Assembly (NCBI RefSeq): GCF_006385685.1
Contig: NZ_VFRP01000024.1
Coordinates: forward strand, 1-63,512
Origin: Amaricoccus solimangrovi
Lineage (GTDB): Bacteria; Pseudomonadota; Alphaproteobacteria; Rhodobacterales; Rhodobacteraceae
Direction of reading: 5' to 3'
Length of the DNA stretch: 63,512 bases
In this document: positions 8,682-19,033 of the stretch, piece after piece
How positions within the stretch are numbered: position 1 is the stretch's first letter
How the letters are laid out: each line of letters begins with the position of its first letter
The notes under the pieces: model-generated
What the model saw: the letters and a program-made list of their open reading frames with translations, nothing else
Databases searched by the model: none
What the model was told of the DNA's origin: nothing
Translations under genes and position numbers: made by a program

Positions 8682-9629
8682 ATGGGGCGAACCGTCGCCA
8701 TCGTCATCCATCCCGGCTTCCAGCTGCTCGACGCGGCGGGGCCGATGGCGGCCTTCGAACTCGCAGCGCGCTTCGCGCCGGGCAGCTACGCGCTCCGGAT
8801 GGTCGCGCCGGCGGCGGGCCGCGCCGGTGGCGTCGTCGCGAGCTCGGCCGGGGCGGACATGGTGGCAAGGCCGCTCCCGGGCGCGCCTCCGGACACGGTG
8901 ATCGTCGCCGGCGGCGAGATCGTCAGGGTGCCCGCGGCCGCCGGGGAGATCGTCGACTGGCTCCGGCGGACGCGCGCCCGGCGCATCGCCAGCGTCTGTT
9001 CCGGCGCCTTCCTGCTCGCCGCCGCCGGCCTCCTCGACGGGCGGCGCGCGACGACGCACTGGGACAGCGCCGAGGATCTCGCCCGCCGCCACCCGGAGGT
9101 GCGCGTGGAACCGGACCGGATCTTCGTGCGGGATGGCGACACCTGGACCTCCGCCGGGATCACGGCCGGGATCGACCTCGCCCTCGCGCTCGTCGAGGAC
9201 GATCTGGGCGCCGCCCTCGCCAGACGCGTGGCGCGGCAACTCGTCCTCCACCAGCGCCGGGCAGGGGGGCAGACGCAGTTCTCGGCGCTTCTCGACATCG
9301 GCGGCGCCACCGGGCGGTTCGGCCCGCTCATCGACTGGATCCGCGCTCATCTCGGCGAGCGGCTGACGGTCGAGCGGCTCGCCGCCGAGGCGGCGATGAG
9401 TCCGCGCAACTTCGCCCGCGCCTTCGGCGCCGAGACCGGAAGCACGCCGGCGAAGGCCGTCGAACGCCTGCGCCTCGAGGCGGCGCGCACCGCCGTCGAG
9501 ACGAGCCTGCGCCCGCTCGAGGAGATCGCGAGGGTTCACGGCTTCACCGATGCCGGCCACATGCGCCGCGCCTTCCTCCGCGCCCTCGGCCAGCCGCCGC
9601 TGGCGCTCCGGCGCGCGGCGAGGGGGTGA
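8682..9629 (+). CDS. GlxA-family regulator (DJ-1/PfpI sensor plus AraC HTH)
   Basis: A 315-residue GlxA-type transcriptional regulator. Residues 1-190 form a DJ-1/PfpI-like sensor domain, with VAIVIHPGFQLLDAAGPMAA and SVCSGAFLLAAAGLLDGRR followed by TTHW. Residues 210-315 form the AraC double helix-turn-helix, with LTVERLAAEAAMSPRNFARAF and LEEIARVHGFTDAGHMRRAF. Members usually activate neighbouring catabolic or stress genes in response to a small ligand. It is divergent from a membrane-anchored DJ-1/PfpI protein that shares the same elbow motif. The length is typical for the family. Confidence 0.92.
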   Translation: MGRTVAIVIHPGFQLLDAAGPMAAFELAARFAPGSYALRMVAPAAGRAGGVVASSAGADMVARPLPGAPPDTVIVAGGEIVRVPAAAGEIVDWLRRTRARRIASVCSGAFLLAAAGLLDGRRATTHWDSAEDLARRHPEVRVEPDRIFVRDGDTWTSAGITAGIDLALALVEDDLGAALARRVARQLVLHQRRAGGQTQFSALLDIGGATGRFGPLIDWIRAHLGERLTVERLAAEAAMSPRNFARAFGAETGSTPAKAVERLRLEAARTAVETSLRPLEEIARVHGFTDAGHMRRAFLRALGQPPLALRRAARG

Positions 9630-9676
9630 GGCCCCAGGGCCATGCGCCGCGCCCAACGCATGAGCCAGCGGGGAAA

Positions 9677-10669
9677 TCAGGCCACAGCCCGCTCCGGAGC
9701 GGGCATCCCGGACTCCGCCCGGGTCGCGTGGATGAAGTCCAGAATGGCATCACGCATCCGCGTCAGCCCGGGCTCCTCGATCGGGTAGTGGCTCGCGTTC
9801 TCGAGCATCACCCGCCGGACAGGCACCCGACGGATCCGGTCGAGGAAGGCGGTGCTCATCCAGAGCGGCGTCCAACGGTCCTCGGCGGGCTGGGTCAGGA
9901 GCACGGGGCAGACGTCGAATGCCTCGGGCTCGACGTCGAATTTCGGGCGCATGAAGCTTTCCAGGAAGGCCATGCTCACCCAGTTGCCGGCCGAACTGCC
10001 ATCGGCCAGCAGGTCGCGCATCGCCGCCCGGTCATTGACGAGCGCGTGCATCTTGCCGACCAGCCGCATCGGCAGCCTCAGCCGGCGCAGGCCGGAGAGC
10101 TTGCCGAGGGGGAGCATCGGCAGCGAGAGACGCCCGAGCAGCGGCGTCAGGGTGGCGCCGAGCGCGACCTCGCGGTTCCGCAGGTCGAGGAAGGTCATGC
10201 CGATGATCCCCGCCACGCGCGCGCGGGCTCGGCAGGCGACATGGTAGGTCAGCATGCCGCCCGCGCTGAGGCCGTAGAGATAGACGGGACGCGGATCGCG
10301 CGCCATCTCGGCCTCCACGAAATCCACCCCGGCCTGGACCCAGTCGTCATAGGTCACGGTGGCGCCCGGCGCGACCGCGGTCACGCCATAGCCGGGCATG
10401 TCGATGGCGACCGTCTCGATCCCCGAACGCGCCAGCGGATGGCCCAGGATGGTCGTCATCTGCCGCCCGTTGGTGCCCACTCCGTGAAACAGGATGACCC
10501 GCGCCGGGGCCTCCGGACGGAGATAACGGTCGAGATGGATCCGGTGGCCGCGCCAGGACCAGATCTCCTCGACCGGCAGGTCCGCTTCCGCCAGCCGGTA
10601 GCCTTCCGGAAGATGGCTCTGGATCCGGCTCCAGGCGGCCTGATCGCGATAGCTCGGGTATGTCTGCAT
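9677..10669 (-). CDS. Alpha/beta-fold hydrolase
   Basis: A 330-residue serine hydrolase. The oxyanion-hole region is VILFHGVGTNGRQM, the nucleophile elbow is YGLSAGGM (GxSxG), an acid candidate lies in QPAEDRWTP and the late histidine in ENASHYPIEEPG, so the catalytic triad appears complete. There is no signal peptide, so it should be cytoplasmic. A cap region with several prolines and leucines lies between the elbow and the acid. It is divergent from a TetR-family regulator 45 bases away, which probably represses it. The substrate, an ester or lactone-like compound, cannot be deduced. Start chosen at MQTYPSY. Confidence 0.88.
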   Translation of the reverse strand: MQTYPSYRDQAAWSRIQSHLPEGYRLAEADLPVEEIWSWRGHRIHLDRYLRPEAPARVILFHGVGTNGRQMTTILGHPLARSGIETVAIDMPGYGVTAVAPGATVTYDDWVQAGVDFVEAEMARDPRPVYLYGLSAGGMLTYHVACRARARVAGIIGMTFLDLRNREVALGATLTPLLGRLSLPMLPLGKLSGLRRLRLPMRLVGKMHALVNDRAAMRDLLADGSSAGNWVSMAFLESFMRPKFDVEPEAFDVCPVLLTQPAEDRWTPLWMSTAFLDRIRRVPVRRVMLENASHYPIEEPGLTRMRDAILDFIHATRAESGMPAPERAVA

Positions 10670-10709
10670 GGGGGTTCTCCTTGACGGCGTCATTGGCGGG
10701 ATTAAAACA

Positions 10710-10750
10710 GACATATGTCGGATATGAACGATAATCAACATCTGTCGGAT
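10710..10750. promoter_or_regulatory. Putative TetR operator with repeated half-sites
   Basis: GACATATGTC is a perfect 10-base palindrome, and CATATGTCGGAT is repeated as CATCTGTCGGAT 27 bases further on. The first copy overlaps the proposed start codon of the adjacent tetR gene and lies between tetR and the divergent hydrolase gene, a common place for a TetR operator. If translation starts at the second in-frame ATG (10724), the palindrome is fully upstream of the coding region. Confidence 0.4.
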
Positions 10751-11350
10751 CTTGTTCTCGCGCGGCTGGAGGACAGCCCTCGGCAGCGCCGGTCCCGGGA
10801 CCGGCTGCGGCGGGCGCTCGAGGCGGCCGGGCGGCTCCTGCGCGAAGGGGGGCTGGAACTGTGCTCGATCCCGGAAGTGGCCAAGGCATCGGACGTGCCG
10901 CGCGCCGCGATCTACCGCTACTTCCCGGACCGGGCGGCGCTTCTCTCCGCGATGGCCGGGACGAGCATGGAGCGGCTCGGGGCGGTCATCCGCGAGGCGC
11001 TGGAGGCGGACGACGCGCCGCCCGGCCGGCTGGTCGAGCGGGCCATCGCCGAGTCCGCGCGGTTCTGCGACGAGGATCCGGTCACGGGCATCCTGCTGTT
11101 CAACGGGCCTTTCGGCGTCGACGACCGCCAGTCCCACCACCGGAAATCCCGGCTCATCGTCGAAACGCTTCTCCCGCGGCTGCCCCCCGGGACCTCGGCG
11201 GAGACCGTGGCGCTGACGGTCGAGATCGCCTTCGCCTGCCTGCGCTACGGCTATTTCCGCGACGGACATGTCAGCCCCGGCATCGCGGCGCAGGCATCGC
11301 GCGCGGCGCTGGCCTTCCTGGGACTTTCCGATCCTTCGCCGCGCGCGTGA
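10715..11350 (+). CDS. TetR/AcrR-family transcriptional regulator
   Basis: A 211-residue regulator. The N-terminal TetR helix-turn-helix includes LELCSIPEVAKASDVPRAAI and YRYFPDRAALLSAM; the C-terminal ligand and dimerisation domain is variable, as usual. It probably represses itself and the divergently transcribed alpha/beta hydrolase. Translation may start at 10715 or at the in-frame ATG at 10724; the downstream choice leaves the GACATATGTC palindrome free. The stop is followed by a stem-loop that could terminate transcription before glgE. Confidence 0.9.
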   Translation: MSDMNDNQHLSDLVLARLEDSPRQRRSRDRLRRALEAAGRLLREGGLELCSIPEVAKASDVPRAAIYRYFPDRAALLSAMAGTSMERLGAVIREALEADDAPPGRLVERAIAESARFCDEDPVTGILLFNGPFGVDDRQSHHRKSRLIVETLLPRLPPGTSAETVALTVEIAFACLRYGYFRDGHVSPGIAAQASRAALAFLGLSDPSPRA

Positions 11351-11391
11351 GAGCGGCGATGGCGGCCCGGATCTTCCCGCGCGCGGAACCC

Positions 11392-11426
11392 CCGCCGCGA
11401 GAGCCGCGTTGGCTCTCGGGTGGCGG
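11392..11426 (+). terminator. Stem-loop after tetR
   Basis: CCGCCGCGAGAGCC pairs with GGCTCTCGGGTGGCGG around a GCGTT loop, with a small bulge. It is followed by only a few T residues, so it is a GC-rich terminator candidate between tetR and the glgE operon. Confidence 0.45.
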
Positions 11427-11484
11427 TTGATCTAACCTCGGAGGGAGAGGTCGCCCGGGCGGACTCGCTGAGAGTGGAGGCAAG

Positions 11485-13455
11485 ATGGATGATCACGCGA
11501 GCGAAGAACTCGTTTCGGGGACATTGAGAGGTCTCGCGGCGCGGCGCATAGCGATCGAGGGAATCAGTCTGGAAATCGACGGGGGCAGGTTCGCGGCGAA
11601 GGCCGTGGCCGGGCGCCCCGTCGTCGTGGAGGCGGACGTGTTCGGCGACGGGCACGACGTCTTCGGCGCCGCCGTCCTTCTGCCGGACGGGCGCGAGGTT
11701 TCGATGAAGCATGTCGCGAACGATCTCTGGACGGCCGAGGTGACATTTCCCGAGATCGGGGCCACCTGGTTCACCATCCTCGGCTGGCGCGACAGCTGGG
11801 GGCACTGGTCGCGGGACACGAGGAAGAAGCTGGCCGCCGGGCTCGACCTGAGCGTCGAGATGCAGGAGGCGGCGCTCATCCTCGACAAGGTGGAGGCCGA
11901 GGGCGCGGACCGGCCCCGGATCGACGCGCTGAAATCCGCGGCGGCGGCCAGGAACGCCGATCTGCTGCTCTCGCCCGAGACCGACCATCTCATGGACCGG
12001 CTCGGCCCCCGCGCGAATCTCACCCGCTACAAGCGCGACATCCCCGTCTGGGTCGACCGCGAGCGCGCGGCCTTCTCGGCCTGGTACGAACTCTTCCCCC
12101 GCTCGGCCGGGGCGGAGGGACGGCATGGCACCTTCCGCGACGTGATCGGGAAGCTGGCCTATGTGCATGACCTCGGCTTCGACGTGCTCTACTTCCCGCC
12201 GATCCACCCGATCGGGACGACGAACCGCAAGGGAAGGAACAATTCGCTCCGCGCCGGGGAGGGCGACGTCGGCTCGCCCTACGCCATCGGCTCGCGGGAG
12301 GGCGGGATGGACGCGGTGCATCCCGAGCTTGGCACGCTCGAGGATTTCGACGCCCTCGTCGCCGCGGCGCACGAACACGGGCTCGAGATCGCGCTCGACA
12401 TCGCGCTCAACTCGTCGCCCGATCATCCCTGGATCGAGGAGCACCCCGACTGGTTCGAGCGCCGGCCCGACGGCACGATCAAATACGCCGAGAACCCGCC
12501 GAAGAAATACGAGGACATCGTCAACTTCCGCTACTACCGCGACGACGGCACGGCGAACGAGCCGTTCTGGGCGGCGATCCGCGACACCTTCCTGTTCTGG
12601 ATCGGGCACGGCGTCACGATCTTCCGCGTCGACAACCCGCACACCAAGCCGTTCCCGTTCTGGGAATGGATCATCGCCCAGGTCCGCGAGACCTGCCCGG
12701 AGGCGATCTTCCTCTCGGAGGCCTTCACCCGGCCGAAGCTGATGAAGCGGCTCGCGAAGGTCGGCTTCAACCAGAGCTACACCTACTACACCTGGCGCGA
12801 GACGAAGGCGGAGCTGACCGAATACCTGACCGAGCTCACGACCGAGGAATGCCGCCACTACATGCGGCCGAACTTCTTCGTCAACACGCCCGACATCAAT
12901 CCCTACTTCCACCACACGTCGGGACGCCCGGGATTCAGGACGCGGGCGATCCTCGCCGGGTCGCTCGTCGGGAACTGGGGGATGTACCAGGGCTTCGAAT
13001 TCTGCGAGGCGGACTGGCTGCCGCCGAAGGATGAATACCTGAACTCGGAAAAATACGAGATCAAGCATCGCGACCTCGACGCGCCGGGCAACATCAAGGA
13101 CGACGTGCGGCTGATCAACCGGATCCGCCGCGAGAATCCGGCGATGCGCGACTACCTGAACCTCACGTTCCGGAATGCCTGGCACGAGCAGGTGCTCTGC
13201 TATTCACGCTTCGACAGGGCGGCGCGGAACTATCTGCTGTTCCATGTCCTGCTCGATCCGCATGCCGGCGCGGATTTCCATTTCGAACTGCCGCTCTGGG
13301 AGTTCGGGCTGCCCGATGACGGCTCGCTGGAGGTCGAGGATGCGATCCACGGCAACCGCTTCACCTGGCACGGCAAGACGCATTGGCTGTCGCTGAACCC
13401 CTACGACAGGCCCTACGCCATCTGGAAACTGTTCCCGCCGGGAGGAGCGCGATGA
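11485..13455 (+). CDS. glgE: Alpha-1,4-glucan:maltose-1-phosphate maltosyltransferase
   Basis: GlgE, a GH13_3 enzyme that transfers maltosyl units from alpha-maltose 1-phosphate to the non-reducing end of alpha-1,4-glucans, releasing phosphate in the cytoplasm. The 656-residue length is normal. After an N-terminal beta-sandwich (about 1-190) comes the catalytic barrel with DVLYFPPIHPIG, the aspartate nucleophile D383 in FRVDNPHTKP and the acid/base E412 in FLSEAFTRP. The glycogen-associated motif HYMRPNFFVNTPDI is present. It is the first gene of a tightly overlapping operon (glgE, treS-mak, glgB), so flux from trehalose to glucan is encoded together. A GGAGG ribosome-binding site precedes the ATG. 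Confidence 0.96.
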   Translation: MDDHASEELVSGTLRGLAARRIAIEGISLEIDGGRFAAKAVAGRPVVVEADVFGDGHDVFGAAVLLPDGREVSMKHVANDLWTAEVTFPEIGATWFTILGWRDSWGHWSRDTRKKLAAGLDLSVEMQEAALILDKVEAEGADRPRIDALKSAAAARNADLLLSPETDHLMDRLGPRANLTRYKRDIPVWVDRERAAFSAWYELFPRSAGAEGRHGTFRDVIGKLAYVHDLGFDVLYFPPIHPIGTTNRKGRNNSLRAGEGDVGSPYAIGSREGGMDAVHPELGTLEDFDALVAAAHEHGLEIALDIALNSSPDHPWIEEHPDWFERRPDGTIKYAENPPKKYEDIVNFRYYRDDGTANEPFWAAIRDTFLFWIGHGVTIFRVDNPHTKPFPFWEWIIAQVRETCPEAIFLSEAFTRPKLMKRLAKVGFNQSYTYYTWRETKAELTEYLTELTTEECRHYMRPNFFVNTPDINPYFHHTSGRPGFRTRAILAGSLVGNWGMYQGFEFCEADWLPPKDEYLNSEKYEIKHRDLDAPGNIKDDVRLINRIRRENPAMRDYLNLTFRNAWHEQVLCYSRFDRAARNYLLFHVLLDPHAGADFHFELPLWEFGLPDDGSLEVEDAIHGNRFTWHGKTHWLSLNPYDRPYAIWKLFPPGGAR

Positions 13456-16400
13456 ACGTGGTCGAGAAAAGCCTTCTGGCTCCCGATCCCTCTCTCACAA
13501 GACCGGACTGGTACAAGGACGCGATCATCTACCAGATCCACGTCAAGGCCTTCCAGGATTCCGACGGCGACGGGATGGGCGACTTCGCCGGGCTGATGCG
13601 CCGTCTGGACCATGTCCAGGAACTGGGCGCGACGGCGATCTGGCTGCTGCCGTTCTACCCCTCGCCGCTGCGCGACGACGGCTACGACATCGCCGAATAC
13701 AAGGCGATCAACCCGCAATACGGCTCGATGGAGGATTTCGAGGGTTTCGTCGAGGAGGCGCACCGGCGCGGGCTGAAGGTCATCACCGAACTCGTCATCA
13801 ACCACACCTCCGACCAGCATCCGTGGTTCCAGCGCGCGCGGCAGGCCCCCAAGGGCAGTCCCGAGCGCGACTTCTATGTCTGGTCCGACGACGACCAGAA
13901 ATGGCCCGAGACCCGGATTATCTTCACCGATACCGAACTCTCCAACTGGACCTGGGATCCGCTGGCCGAGCAGTTCTACTGGCACCGCTTCTTCAGCCAC
14001 CAGCCGGACCTGAACTTCGACAATCCCGAGGTGCTGGCGCAGGTGCTCGACGTGATGCACTTCTGGCTCGACAAGGGCGTGGACGGGCTCAGGCTCGACG
14101 CGATCCCGTATCTCGTCGAACGCGACGGCACCAACAACGAGAACCTGCCCGAGACGCACGACGTGCTGAAGGCGATCCGCGCCGATCTCGACAGGCATTA
14201 CGACGGCAAGATGCTGCTCGCGGAGGCGAACCAGTGGCCCGAGGACACCCGCCCCTATTTCGGCGAGGGCGACGAGTGCCACATGGGTTTCCACTTCCCG
14301 CTGATGCCTAGGATGTACATGGCGGTGGCGCAGGAGGACCGCTACCCGATCACCGACATCATCCGGCAGACGCCCGAGATCCCCGAGGGCTGCCAGTGGG
14401 GCATATTCCTTCGCAACCATGACGAACTGACGCTCGAGATGGTGACGGACCGCGAGCGCGACTATCTCTGGAGCTTCTACGCCAGCGACAAGCGGGCGCG
14501 GATCAACATGGGCATCCGCCGCCGGCTCGCGCCGCTCTTGCAGAACGACCGGCGCAAGATCGAACTCCTGAACTCGCTCCTGTTCTCGATGCCCGGCACG
14601 CCGATCGTCTATTACGGCGACGAGATCGGCATGGGCGACAACTACTATCTCGGCGACCGCGACGGCGTGCGCACGCCGATGCAGTGGTCTGCCGACCGCA
14701 ACGCCGGCTTCAGCCGCGCCAATCCGCAGGCGCTCTACCTGCCGACGATCCAGGACCCGGTCCACGGCTACGAGGCGGTGAATGTCGAGGCGCAGCAGAC
14801 CGCGCCCGCCTCGCTCCTCAACTGGATGAAGCGGATGATCGGCGTGCGCCAGCGCCACCCGGTCCTCGGCCGGGGCGAGATCGAGCTCCTCTACCCGCGC
14901 AACCGCAAGGTGCTCGCCTTCCTGCGGCATGGCGAGGGCGAGGACATCCTCTGCGTCGCCAATGTCTCGCGCGCGGCGCAGGCGGCCGAGATCGACCTCT
15001 CGGCCTATGCCGGCCGCGTGCCGATCGAGCTGACCGACCAGTCGCCGTTCCCGCCGATCGGGGAACTGCCCTATCTGCTGACGCTGCCGCCCTTCGGCTT
15101 CTACTGGTTCCACCTCGCCGACGAGACCGGGGGCCCGTCCTGGCACACCCCCTATCCCCAGATGCTCCCTGATTTCCTGACGCTGACGACGCGCGACGGG
15201 ACGCTCGCCACGGCGCTCGCGGACCGCTCCGCCCAGCAGTTCCAGCAGACCTCGCTCCGCGACTACCTGAAGCTGCAGCGCTGGTTCGCGATGAAGGAGG
15301 CGCGGATCGAGAGCGCGCAGGTGAAGCCGCTCGCCTCCCTGCCGAACGGCAGCCTGCTCGCGGTGACCGACGTCCGGGCCGGGGGGCAGGAGCAGCGCTA
15401 CTTCATGCCGCTCGCCGCCGTCTGGGACGAGGAGGCGCTGTCGCTGTCGCCGCGCCTTCCCGCGACGCTCGCGAAACTGCGCCGTGCCAACAAGGTCGGC
15501 GCGCTGGTCGATGGCGCCTCCGACGACGACACGGCCCGCGCCCTTCTCGACGCGATCCGCGCCGGGATCGACCTTCCCGCGCGGAACGGCGGGATCCGGC
15601 TCCACCCGAGCCCGCTCATGGCCCAGGTTCCGGAGGACGTGGGCGCTCCGCGGCTTCTGTCGGCCGAGCAGTCGAACGCCTCCATCGCCTTCGGCGACAG
15701 CGTGATCCTGAAGCTCTACCGCCGCCTCCAGCCCGGCATCCAGCCGGATATCGAGGTCGCGCGCTTTCTCACCGAGGAGACCGATTTCGAGGCGACGCCC
15801 GCCCTGCTGGGCACCGTGGACTGGATCGACGCCGACGGCACCGTCACCACGCTGGCAGCGGCCTCGGCCTTCGTCCGCAACCAGGGCGACGCCTGGACCT
15901 ATGTCACCGAGGCGCTCGACCGCGACATGGAGACCCAGCTCATCCGCGAATCCGGCACCGAGACGGAGGAGAGCGAGCCGGTCATGGGCGGCCCGCTCGA
16001 TCTCGGCGCGGTGCTCGGCCGGCGCACGGCCGAGCTTCATCGCGCCCTCGGGAGCGGCGCGCCCGGCACCGACTTCGCGCCGGAGCCGCTGACGGCCGGG
16101 CATGTGTCGGAGGCGATCGCGGAGGTGAAGGCCGAGCTTGGCCAGGTGATGGACCGGCTCGGCTCGGCGGTTCCGGATCTGCCCGAGCGGACACGCCCGC
16201 TGGCCGAGGCCGTCCTCGCCGCGCGTCCCGCGCTCGAGGCGAGGATCGAGGCCCTGTCGCGGGCCGAACCCTCCGGGGGCCGGTCGCGGATCCATGGCGA
16301 CTATCACCTCGGGCAGGTGCTCGTGGTGCAGACCGACGTGATGATCATCGACTTCGAGGGCGAACCGGCGCGCTCCCTCGCGGAGCGGACCGCCAAGGCC

Positions 16401-16748
16401 TCGCCCCTTCGCGATGTCGCCGGCATGCTGCGCAGCTTCGACTACGCGCTCTGGTCCACCGCGCGCCGGCGGATCGAACTCGGCTCCGATCCCGATCGGA
16501 CGCTGGTCGCCACCGAAGGCTGGCGCGAGAGCACGCGGCGCGCCTTCCTCGACGCCTACCGGAGCACGATGGCCGGATCCGATCTGCTCCCGGAGCCCGG
16601 GTTCGAGCAGCGATTGCTCGACCTCTTCCTGATCCAGAAGGCGGCCTACGAGGTCGGCTACGAGATGGCCATGCGGCCCGACTGGATCGACATTCCACTG
16701 CGCGGGCTGCTGGCCCTCGCCGAACAAGATACGGGAGCTTCCACGTGA
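13452..16748 (+). CDS. treS: Trehalose synthase-maltokinase fusion protein
   Basis: A 1098-residue bifunctional protein. Residues 1-560 form TreS (GH13_16), which interconverts trehalose and maltose; it has [20 protein letters not shown], nucleophile D216 in LRLDAIPYL and acid/base E258 in [11 protein letters not shown]. Residues of about 620-1098 form the maltokinase (Mak/Pep2), which phosphorylates maltose with ATP; it has the kinase-like [11 protein letters not shown] and MIIDFEGEP. The fusion delivers maltose 1-phosphate directly to GlgE, encoded upstream with a 4-base ATGA overlap. Its stop overlaps the GTG start of glgB. Fused TreS-Mak proteins are known from many bacteria with the GlgE route. 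Confidence 0.95.
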   Translation: MNVVEKSLLAPDPSLTRPDWYKDAIIYQIHVKAFQDSDGDGMGDFAGLMRRLDHVQELGATAIWLLPFYPSPLRDDGYDIAEYKAINPQYGSMEDFEGFVEEAHRRGLKVITELVINHTSDQHPWFQRARQAPKGSPERDFYVWSDDDQKWPETRIIFTDTELSNWTWDPLAEQFYWHRFFSHQPDLNFDNPEVLAQVLDVMHFWLDKGVDGLRLDAIPYLVERDGTNNENLPETHDVLKAIRADLDRHYDGKMLLAEANQWPEDTRPYFGEGDECHMGFHFPLMPRMYMAVAQEDRYPITDIIRQTPEIPEGCQWGIFLRNHDELTLEMVTDRERDYLWSFYASDKRARINMGIRRRLAPLLQNDRRKIELLNSLLFSMPGTPIVYYGDEIGMGDNYYLGDRDGVRTPMQWSADRNAGFSRANPQALYLPTIQDPVHGYEAVNVEAQQTAPASLLNWMKRMIGVRQRHPVLGRGEIELLYPRNRKVLAFLRHGEGEDILCVANVSRAAQAAEIDLSAYAGRVPIELTDQSPFPPIGELPYLLTLPPFGFYWFHLADETGGPSWHTPYPQMLPDFLTLTTRDGTLATALADRSAQQFQQTSLRDYLKLQRWFAMKEARIESAQVKPLASLPNGSLLAVTDVRAGGQEQRYFMPLAAVWDEEALSLSPRLPATLAKLRRANKVGALVDGASDDDTARALLDAIRAGIDLPARNGGIRLHPSPLMAQVPEDVGAPRLLSAEQSNASIAFGDSVILKLYRRLQPGIQPDIEVARFLTEETDFEATPALLGTVDWIDADGTVTTLAAASAFVRNQGDAWTYVTEALDRDMETQLIRESGTETEESEPVMGGPLDLGAVLGRRTAELHRALGSGAPGTDFAPEPLTAGHVSEAIAEVKAELGQVMDRLGSAVPDLPERTRPLAEAVLAARPALEARIEALSRAEPSGGRSRIHGDYHLGQVLVVQTDVMIIDFEGEPARSLAERTAKASPLRDVAGMLRSFDYALWSTARRRIELGSDPDRTLVATEGWRESTRRAFLDAYRSTMAGSDLLPEPGFEQRLLDLFLIQKAAYEVGYEMAMRPDWIDIPLRGLLALAEQDTGAST

Positions 16749-19012
16749 GCGAAGACGGCACCCGAACCATCGACCGCCTGTCCGCCGAGGGCGCCCTTCA
16801 GGCGCGCCTCTCTGCCCGCCCCGGCCTGCCGGACACCGCCCCGCCCGCCGAGGAGATCGAGGCGATCCTGCGCGGCCGCCAGGGCGATCCTTTCCGCTGG
16901 CTCGGCGTGCAGGAGGCGGGCGGCCAGCTGGTCGCCAACGTCTTCGCCCCCGACGCCTCCGAGGTCTCGGTCCTGGACATGTCCGGCGCGGTTGTCGCGC
17001 GCCTCGCGCCGGTCGGCAACGAGGGCTTCTTCCACGGCCCCCTCGGCCGGAGCGACCGCTTCGAATACCGGCTGCGCCTCTCCGATGCCACCGGCCACGT
17101 CCGGGAGGTCGCCGACCCCTACGGCTTCGGCCCGGTGCTGGGCGACATGGACGAATATCTGCTCGGCGAGGGCCGGCATGAGGAGCTCTACCGCCGCCTC
17201 GGCGCGCATCCGATGACCCATGGCGGCGTCGAGGGCACAGCCTTCGCCGTCTGGGCGCCGAATGCCCGCCGCGTCTCGGTCGTCGGTCCCTTCAACGCCT
17301 GGGACGGCCGCCGGCATGCGATGCGCCGCCGCGGCTTCACCGGCGTCTGGGAGATCTTCGTTCCCGGCCTCGCGCGCGGCGAGATCTACAAGTACGAGAT
17401 CGTCGGCGCCTACGGCCAGACCCTGCCGCTCAAGGCCGATCCCGTCGGCACCTGGGCCGAGGTGCCCCCCGGCACCGCCTCGCGCGTCCACGGCCTCGTC
17501 CGCCACGAATGGACCGACGCCGGCTGGATGGAGGCGCGGGCGAAGGACCATCGCGCCGAGCCGGTCTCGATCTACGAGGTTCATCCCGCGAGCTGGCGCC
17601 GCGGCGACGGGAACACGCTGATGTCCTACGCCGACATGGCGGGGCAGCTGATCGACTACGTGACGGAGATGGGCTTCACCCATGTCGAGTTCCTTCCCGT
17701 CTCCGAGCACCCGTTCTCGGGAAGCTGGGGCTACCAGCCCATCGGCCTCTTCGCGCCGACCGCGCGTTTCGGCACGCCCGAGGACTTCGCGGATCTGGTG
17801 GACCGGCTGCACAACGCCGGCATCGGGGTCATCGTGGACTGGGTGCCGGCGCATTTCCCGACCGACGCGCACGGCCTCGGCCAGTTCGACGGCACCGCGC
17901 TCTATGAACACGCCGATCCCCGGCAGGGCTTCCACCAGGACTGGAACACGCTGATCTACAATTTCGGCCGCCGCGAGGTCGCGAATTTCCTGCGCGCCTC
18001 AGGCACCTTCTGGTTGAGGGAACTGCACGTGGACGCGCTGCGCGTCGACGCGGTCGCCTCCATGCTCTACCTCGACTACTCCCGAAGCGAGGGCGAATGG
18101 ATCCCGAACCGCTACGGCGGCCGCGAGAATCTCGACGCGATCGACTTCCTCAAGGGCACCAACGAGGTCGCCCATGCCTATGCCCCCGGCGCGATGACGC
18201 TGGCCGAGGAAAGCACCGCTTGGCCCGGCGTCTCGCGCCCCGTGCCGGAGGGGGGGCTCGGGTTCGATTTCAAGTGGAACATGGGCTGGATGCACGACAC
18301 CCTGGACTACATGAGCCAGGATCCGATCTACCGCAGGTACCACCACGACAGGATGACCTTCGGCCTGGTCTATGCCTTTTCGGAAAACTTCGTCCTGCCG
18401 CTCAGCCATGACGAGGTCGTCCACGGCAAGGGCTCGATGCTCGGCAAGATGCCCGGCGACCGCTGGCGGAAGTTCGCGAACCTGCGCGCCTATTACGGCT
18501 TCATGTGGGGGCATCCGGGCAAGAAGCTCCTGTTCATGGGCGGGGAATTCGCGCAGGAGCGCGAGTGGAACCATGACCAGTCGCTCGACTGGCACCTCCT
18601 CGAGGATCCGATGCACGAGGGCGTCCGCCTGCTCGTGCGCGACCTCAACGCTCTCTACCGCGCCCAACCCGGCCTTCATGCGCGCGACTGCGATCCGCGC
18701 GGCTTCCAGTGGATCGACGTGAGCGACAATGAGAGCAATGTCTTCTCCTTCGTTCGCCACGGCGAGGAGGGGTCGAAGCCGGTCGTGGTGATCTCGAACA
18801 TGTCTCCCGTCGTGCGCGAGAATTACCGGGTCGGCTTGCCCCGCGCCGGCGGATGGATCGAAGTGCTGAATACCGACGCCGGGGAATACGGCGGTTCCGG
18901 GGTCGGCAACGGCGGAGCGGTCACTGCGTCGGAGGGCGAGAGCCACGGACTGCCCGCGCATGCGACGCTGACCCTGCCGCCTCTGGCGACGCTCTTCCTC
19001 ACCGTCGAATAG
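16745..19012 (+). CDS. glgB: 1,4-alpha-glucan branching enzyme
   Basis: GlgB, a GH13_9 enzyme that introduces alpha-1,6 branches into linear alpha-glucan. The 755-residue protein has two N-terminal carbohydrate-binding or isoamylase-like modules (about 30-260). The catalytic barrel has [12 protein letters not shown], nucleophile D435 in [16 protein letters not shown] and acid/base E488 in TLAEESTAW, with [15 protein letters not shown] later. A C-terminal all-beta domain closes the protein. The GTG start overlaps the treS-mak stop, so translation is probably coupled. Within the operon it branches the linear chains made by GlgE. Confidence 0.96.
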   Translation: MSEDGTRTIDRLSAEGALQARLSARPGLPDTAPPAEEIEAILRGRQGDPFRWLGVQEAGGQLVANVFAPDASEVSVLDMSGAVVARLAPVGNEGFFHGPLGRSDRFEYRLRLSDATGHVREVADPYGFGPVLGDMDEYLLGEGRHEELYRRLGAHPMTHGGVEGTAFAVWAPNARRVSVVGPFNAWDGRRHAMRRRGFTGVWEIFVPGLARGEIYKYEIVGAYGQTLPLKADPVGTWAEVPPGTASRVHGLVRHEWTDAGWMEARAKDHRAEPVSIYEVHPASWRRGDGNTLMSYADMAGQLIDYVTEMGFTHVEFLPVSEHPFSGSWGYQPIGLFAPTARFGTPEDFADLVDRLHNAGIGVIVDWVPAHFPTDAHGLGQFDGTALYEHADPRQGFHQDWNTLIYNFGRREVANFLRASGTFWLRELHVDALRVDAVASMLYLDYSRSEGEWIPNRYGGRENLDAIDFLKGTNEVAHAYAPGAMTLAEESTAWPGVSRPVPEGGLGFDFKWNMGWMHDTLDYMSQDPIYRRYHHDRMTFGLVYAFSENFVLPLSHDEVVHGKGSMLGKMPGDRWRKFANLRAYYGFMWGHPGKKLLFMGGEFAQEREWNHDQSLDWHLLEDPMHEGVRLLVRDLNALYRAQPGLHARDCDPRGFQWIDVSDNESNVFSFVRHGEEGSKPVVVISNMSPVVRENYRVGLPRAGGWIEVLNTDAGEYGGSGVGNGGAVTASEGESHGLPAHATLTLPPLATLFLTVE

Positions 19013-19033
19013 CGCGCGGCCGGCAGGGAAGCT

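Noticed and set aside
13413-16727. A 1104-codon reverse-strand open frame opposite treS-mak
   Set aside because: It is a mirror frame caused by high GC at third codon positions; the forward strand has complete catalytic motifs.
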